Made by a program: the position numbers and the translations under genes. DNA of 64,000 nt, taken from NCBI GenBank assembly GCA_963667505.2, contig OY763490.2, positions 868,001-932,000 of the forward strand, given 5' to 3'. The notes beneath the pieces were generated by a model. It saw only the letters and a program-made list of their open reading frames with translations. It ran no database searches and was not told the DNA's origin. This DNA is from Aldehydirespirator sp963667505. Lineage in GTDB: Bacteria > Actinomycetota > Acidimicrobiia > Acidimicrobiales > Aldehydirespiratoraceae. Below are positions 60,125 through 64,000 of this stretch, piece by piece; position 1 is the stretch's first letter, and each line of letters starts with the position of its first letter.

Positions 60125-60886
60125 TCATGGATCCATCTCGGCTGCATCTAGCTCATCAACATGAGACAGGTACATGTCAGCAACTTCGCCTGGATTGCCG
60201 TATGCTCTCATTCTACCGTGATCTAGCCAGCACACGTTGTCGCAGAGTTTACGTATCAAGCCAATATCGTGTGACACCAACACAATCGTCGTCCCACGCG
60301 AAATCAGCTTATTCAGGTGTGCCATACAACGTCTTTGAAACTCCTCATCACCGACCGCGATGACTTCGTCTACGAGCAAGATTTCGGGTTCGACATGCAC
60401 GGCGATCGCAAACCCAAGCCTGACATACATTCCGCTAGAGTAGATCTTGACTGGTTCATCGATAAAGTCATCAATGCCGCTGAAGGCTACAATTTCATCT
60501 ATGCACGAAGCCATCATCTTCCTGGTCATCCCGAGCATGGCACCATTCAAGAATACATTCTCACGACCTGTAAGATCAGGATGAAAGCCAGAGCCCAATT
60601 CCAACAATGCCGAAACACGTCCATGAGTATCTATTGCACCTTGTGTTGGCAAATGAATGTTAGCTATCAGCCTCAACAACGTGGATTTGCCGCTACCATT
60701 ATGCCCAATCAGACCCATGAACTCACCAGGTTCAATATCTAGAGTTATGTTGCGTAATGCCCAGAACTCATCTACAGTGTGCTTCTTGCCTAACCTTAGG
60801 ATTGCCTCCTTTAGCGAACTAGGGCGATCCCGTTCCAATCGAAACCGCTTAGAGACATCTCGCACGTAGATCGATCCTGAACTCAC
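60125..60886 (-). CDS. wzt: Polysaccharide ABC exporter ATPase (Wzt/TagH type)
   Basis: 253 residues. Walker A GHNGSGKSTLLRL, the O-antigen/teichoic type segment LLELGSGFHPDLTGRENVFL, signature YSSGMYVRLGFAIA, Walker B ILLVDEVIAVGDEEF and VSHDIGLIRKLC. The C-terminal carbohydrate-recognition domain of longer Wzt proteins is absent, so export should not depend on a capped chain end. It overlaps the permease gene by 4 bases. GC is lower than the host average. Confidence 0.9.
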   Translation of the reverse strand: MSSGSIYVRDVSKRFRLERDRPSSLKEAILRLGKKHTVDEFWALRNITLDIEPGEFMGLIGHNGSGKSTLLRLIANIHLPTQGAIDTHGRVSALLELGSGFHPDLTGRENVFLNGAMLGMTRKMMASCIDEIVAFSGIDDFIDEPVKIYSSGMYVRLGFAIAVHVEPEILLVDEVIAVGDEEFQRRCMAHLNKLISRGTTIVLVSHDIGLIRKLCDNVCWLDHGRMRAYGNPGEVADMYLSHVDELDAAEMDP

Positions 60887-61674
60887 GGTTCCTCACTGAT
60901 AGCCATACTCTTGGATCGGAAGTAGAGCCAGCCGACAGTACACACGCTTGTCGACCACAAGATTGATACTGCTAGTCGGCTCAACGCAGGAAGTTCGAGG
61001 AAATATACTGCGCTTCGTGCAACTTCGATAGATAGGGCCATAGGATTCCATTCAACCGCAACTCGGATAATATTGGGCACCTGTTCTGCCTTGAGGAGGT
61101 CTGGAGTATACACGATAGGAACAGCGAAGAAGCCCACATTAAGCACAATGCCTACTAGGTACTGTATGTCGCGATATCTGGCGTTGAATACTGACACGAT
61201 GAATCCAATACCGAGGCCGAACAGCAAGGATAAAGCTGTCGCTAGAAACATAAACACAAGTGTCCAAGACAGGTTGGCCAGGATTCCCATGATTATCAAC
61301 AGGACGAGAATCTCTAGACCGGTCTGCATCGCGGTACTCAATGTGCCACCGAGAAGGGCGGTTTCAGTGGGAAAGTATATCTTCTTCCGAAGATCGCTGA
61401 CGCTGTCCAACCAACCCATGGAGCCGTTCACCACGCCGGAGAACAAACTCCAAACTATTAGGCCAGTGAATAGATATATGCCAAAGTTCTCTGCTCTTCC
61501 GTTCGTGGTCGCTGGTGCTTGAGCTCCATATACTACTCCGAAGACAAATCCATAGACTAACACCGTCATGAGCGGGTTAGCAAATGACCAGAACCACCCG
61601 AGAATGCTGCGCTTGTATCGTGCTTTTGACTCGCGCAATGCGAAGAGGTAGACAAGCGAGGCGTGTGTTCGCAC
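60883..61674 (-). CDS. wzm: Polysaccharide ABC exporter permease (Wzm type)
   Basis: 263 residues, ABC-2 permease with six helices. The N-terminal RESKARYKRSILGWFWSFANP is typical, followed by FTGLIVWSLFSGVVNGSMGW, LRKKIYFPTETALLGG and FNARYRDIQYLVGIVLNVGF. With Wzt it would export a lipid-linked glycan. Start ATG 61674 is divergent from the methyltransferase gene, 122 bases away. AT-richer composition suggests transfer with wzt. Confidence 0.9.
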   Translation of the reverse strand: MRTHASLVYLFALRESKARYKRSILGWFWSFANPLMTVLVYGFVFGVVYGAQAPATTNGRAENFGIYLFTGLIVWSLFSGVVNGSMGWLDSVSDLRKKIYFPTETALLGGTLSTAMQTGLEILVLLIIMGILANLSWTLVFMFLATALSLLFGLGIGFIVSVFNARYRDIQYLVGIVLNVGFFAVPIVYTPDLLKAEQVPNIIRVAVEWNPMALSIEVARSAVYFLELPALSRLAVSILWSTSVCTVGWLYFRSKSMAISEEP

Positions 61675-61796
61675 ACCAAAGAGTGTACCGTGGCCACTCG
61701 CGTCGCGCCGCCCCGTGAGTGGTTCACTCGCTGCCGCCCAGGTCCCCGCTAGCCTTCCTGTCCTGGCAACTTTGGTGTCCTGGTAGCCTTCCTGTC

Positions 61797-62747
61797 GTGG
61801 AGAATTCTGGGGGCTACTGGCCCGCGGGCGACGGCATCGATATCGACCGGGTGCGGGCGGAGGTCGAAGCAGAGGCCGAGGAGCGCAGGCGGCGCGACCC
61901 CGAGACGGCTCGACTCGAGCGCCATATCGAGAGGGCTTGGACCGACGTGTCCCCTCCCGGTGCAGGCGGGCCGGAGAATGAGCGACTGCTGGATCGAGCA
62001 GAGTGGCTGGCCGAGCTGGACGCTGACGTCGAGACCGGACGCCGACCCGGCATCCGGCTCGTCAAGGCCGCTATCCGGAAGCTCATCCGCTGGTATTTGA
62101 AATATATTGTAGATCAGTTTAATGCGTTCTCAGGAGTTCTCCTTCGACTGTTGCGACATCTCGATGAACGGGTCAGTGAACTGGAGGCAGCGATTCGCAT
62201 GTCTGCCGACGACGCCGACCTGCTCTGGCCTCCGCCAGAGCCCTCGGCCGCCACCGCGGCTGCGGTGGCCGACGCCGTCGGACCGGGCCGATGCCTCGTG
62301 CTGTCCTGCGGGGAGGGAGCGATAGTCGACGCGATCGAGCAGCGGAACGGCAATGTCTACGGTATCGAGCGCGATCCCCGTCGCATTGTCGACGGAGTCC
62401 GGCGCGGGCTCGACCTTCGCTCCGTTGACCTCTTCGAGCACATGGCGCAGATACACGACGGCGAGCTTGGCACTATCGTCCTCGCGGGAGCGGCGGAGTC
62501 CCTTCCGATACCGACACTCTGGAGGCTTGTCGGCGAATCGGACCGAGTCTTGAGCGAGTCCGGAACGGTCGTGGTTGCCGTGTCCGATCCGGCTCGGCGA
62601 GAGGGCGTCGAAGCTGAGATTCGAGCCGGCAGAGGAGCCGCGCCGTCCACATGGCAGCACCTTCTCGCGCAGGCCGGGCTCGTGGCCCGAGTCGTTCCCG
62701 CCCCCGGCCCGCGCATCACAGAACTGGTCGTCGCGGAGCGTCCGTGA
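61797..62747 (+). CDS. Methyltransferase-like protein of the glycan cluster
   Basis: 316 residues from GTG 61797. Residues 1-130 are charged and partly coiled (RVRAEVEAEAEERRRRD, VSELEAAIRMSADD). The C-terminal half resembles a Rossmann methyltransferase: CLVLSCGEGAIVDAIEQRNG for the AdoMet loop, VYGIERDPRRI, then LGTIVLAGAAESLPI. Several motif residues are weak. A short repeat (TAGCCTTCCTGTC) lies just upstream. The stop overlaps the glycosyltransferase start, so these are one operon. Glycan modification or chain-length control is inferred. Confidence 0.6.
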   Translation: MENSGGYWPAGDGIDIDRVRAEVEAEAEERRRRDPETARLERHIERAWTDVSPPGAGGPENERLLDRAEWLAELDADVETGRRPGIRLVKAAIRKLIRWYLKYIVDQFNAFSGVLLRLLRHLDERVSELEAAIRMSADDADLLWPPPEPSAATAAAVADAVGPGRCLVLSCGEGAIVDAIEQRNGNVYGIERDPRRIVDGVRRGLDLRSVDLFEHMAQIHDGELGTIVLAGAAESLPIPTLWRLVGESDRVLSESGTVVVAVSDPARREGVEAEIRAGRGAAPSTWQHLLAQAGLVARVVPAPGPRITELVVAERP

Positions 62748-63802
62748 GCCGCAGGGCCGTCGTCCATCAGTTCACGGCGGTCCTGGCCGGACGGGACGCG
62801 GTGGGACAGCACACCGTGGCAGTCGAGCGCCTGCTTCGCGAGATGGGCTGCCGGACAACCACCTTCGCCGCCCACACCCGTCGCGACGCCGGCCTACGAG
62901 CAAGGCACTTCCTCGAGCACGAGCACTATCCGGCCCCGGACCTCATCCTCTATCAGATGTCGACTGGCTCGCCGGTCGCCGACTACCTCCTGACGCGGAC
63001 GGAGCCCTTGATCATCGACTATCACAACATCACGCCCGCCGCGGCATTCGAGCCGTGGGAACGGCACGTCGGTGCCGAACTCGCCCGGGCACGGCGACAG
63101 CTCGCCCGCATGGCGCGCCGGGCACGGTCCGCAATCGCCGACAGCCACTACAACGCGGCAGAATTGCACTCGCTGGGACTGCGGGACGTAGCGGTGGTGC
63201 CCGTGATTCGCCAGACGCCGCCAGTCCGCAGCCGCAGGCCAAAGTCGTCGGATGCCCCAACGATGCTGTTCGTGGGACGTGTCGCCCCGAACAAGCGTCA
63301 TGAGGACCTGATCGGAGCGCTCGCGCTGCTACAGGAGCGGTGGCCCGCCGCCCGCCTGGTCCTCGTGGGAGAGACCTCCTCGATCGCCTATGAGTCGGCC
63401 CTGCGCAATCTGGTGGAGCACCTCGGACTGAGGCAGTCCGTCAAGTTCGCTGGATCGGTCTCGCAACGTGTCCTGGACTCCCATTACGCGTCGGCGAGCG
63501 TGTACGTGTCCGCATCGACCCACGAGGGCTTCTGCGTTCCGCTGATCGAGGCGATGAGCGCCCGGCTCCCCGTCGTGGCCCGGGCCGCGGCGGCGGTGCC
63601 CGAGACTGTCGGCGGCGCCGGGCTCCTAGTCGACAGCGACGGTCCCCTCGGACTGTCCGAGGCCGTCGACCGCGTCCTGAGCGACGGGAGCCTCAGGGGC
63701 GCACTCGTCGAGAGGGGTCGCCGCCGATCCGAGGTGTTCGACCCGCAGACGGTCCGCCGACAGATGCGCGAAGCGCTCGAGCCGCTTCTCGCCGCCGCTT
63801 GA
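62744..63802 (+). CDS. GT4-family glycosyltransferase
   Basis: 352 residues, GT-B fold. The donor-binding C-terminal half has TMLFVGRVAPNKRHEDLIGA, VKFAGSVSQRVLDSHYASAS and the E-x7-E motif THEGFCVPLIEAMSARLPVV. The N-terminal acceptor domain begins VHQFTAVLAGRDAVGQHTV. GTG 62744 overlaps the preceding stop (GTGA). The next glycosyltransferase overlaps its end. Sugar and acceptor unknown. Confidence 0.88.
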   Translation: MSRRAVVHQFTAVLAGRDAVGQHTVAVERLLREMGCRTTTFAAHTRRDAGLRARHFLEHEHYPAPDLILYQMSTGSPVADYLLTRTEPLIIDYHNITPAAAFEPWERHVGAELARARRQLARMARRARSAIADSHYNAAELHSLGLRDVAVVPVIRQTPPVRSRRPKSSDAPTMLFVGRVAPNKRHEDLIGALALLQERWPAARLVLVGETSSIAYESALRNLVEHLGLRQSVKFAGSVSQRVLDSHYASASVYVSASTHEGFCVPLIEAMSARLPVVARAAAAVPETVGGAGLLVDSDGPLGLSEAVDRVLSDGSLRGALVERGRRRSEVFDPQTVRRQMREALEPLLAAA

Positions 63803-64000
63803 TGGTCGGCTCCGTAGACCTTCTGGTGCCCGAGGTCGGCGCGCGAGATGCCACCGGCAACCACACCCTCCTGCTGCGAGACATGCTGCTGGAGCGGGGA
63901 GTGCCCGTTCGGATCGTCGTGGGGCGAGCTGCCGAGCGAGGCAGTCACGACTTGCTCGTGAGCAAGTGGAAGGCGGATGCGGACCTCACGATCCTGCAGC
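63802..64000 (+). CDS. Glycosyltransferase-like protein, 5' part
   Basis: ATG 63802 overlaps the TGA of the preceding gene (TGATG) and the frame runs off the window after 66 codons. It begins VGSVDLLVPEVGARDATGNH, with a start like GT4-family enzymes. It is probably another GT-B glycosyltransferase in the same operon. Confidence 0.55.
   Translation, partial: MVGSVDLLVPEVGARDATGNHTLLLRDMLLERGVPVRIVVGRAAERGSHDLLVSKWKADADLTILQ

Overview
The window is high-GC DNA with abundant GTG starts, short or overlapping gene junctions and a gene set typical of Actinomycetota: a gpgS-folP pair arranged as in mycobacteria, a UvrD2-type helicase with an HRDC domain, SufU and SufS, a SenX3-like kinase, Ku with a stand-alone LigD-type polymerase, homodimeric AceE and DUF2510 proteins. 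I infer an uncultured or little-studied member, probably Acidimicrobiia. That placement is inference, because no rRNA marker is present. I saw no tRNA, rRNA or CRISPR array.

Layout. 1-5.8 kb is a worn accessory patch: the end of an ISL3 transposase, a nuclease-like gene cut by it, a gene interrupted by an in-frame TGA, debris of two toxin or nuclease genes, a HepT/MntA toxin-antitoxin pair and an AAA-ATPase/PD-(D/E)XK protein. 6-9.2 kb holds sufD, a Rieske ferredoxin and a diverged sufC. An IS630 element (9.87-11.05 kb), a DUF2510 membrane protein, gpgS, folP and uvrD2 follow. The second half of the Fe-S machinery (sufC2-sufS-sufU) lies on the minus strand at 17.6-20.1 kb. No sufB is present. 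An acyl-CoA dehydrogenase, a possible leader peptide or RNA and a hydrolase-like protein lead to the phosphate block 23.3-29.8 kb (senX3-phoU-pstB-pstA-pstC-pstS, with a four-unit Pho-box-like site upstream).

30-42 kb is centred on pyruvate dehydrogenase and lipoate: aceE (minus), then lpdA, E2 and a single reading frame joining LipB to LipA (plus). RNase HI, a MazEF-like pair, a DUF222 remnant, an SDR epimerase and small membrane proteins lie between. 42.8-44.7 kb encodes Ku and a LigD-type polymerase. Then come leucyl aminopeptidase, a small-molecule kinase, a sirtuin and a rhodanese-ThiF protein. The last 13.5 kb is accessory again: a polysaccharide flippase with a duplicated 3' end, an AlbA_2 (Schlafen-type) regulator behind two palindromes with a decayed relative downstream, an AT-richer secreted protein with golvesin-like and FnIII modules, a TolB-like lipoprotein, a Wzm/Wzt polysaccharide exporter, a methyltransferase-like protein and two glycosyltransferases.

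A recurring property is small tandem duplication (18, 32, 48, 66, 72 and 81 bp units) at gene edges or in frame inside genes, plus a palindromic intergenic element present three times. The strongest candidates for something undescribed are the LipB-LipA fusion starting at a CTG, the AlbA_2 gene with its shared palindromic operator, the 22.03-22.16 kb leader element, the split suf locus with two unlike SufC proteins, and the secreted golvesin/FnIII protein beside the polysaccharide exporter.
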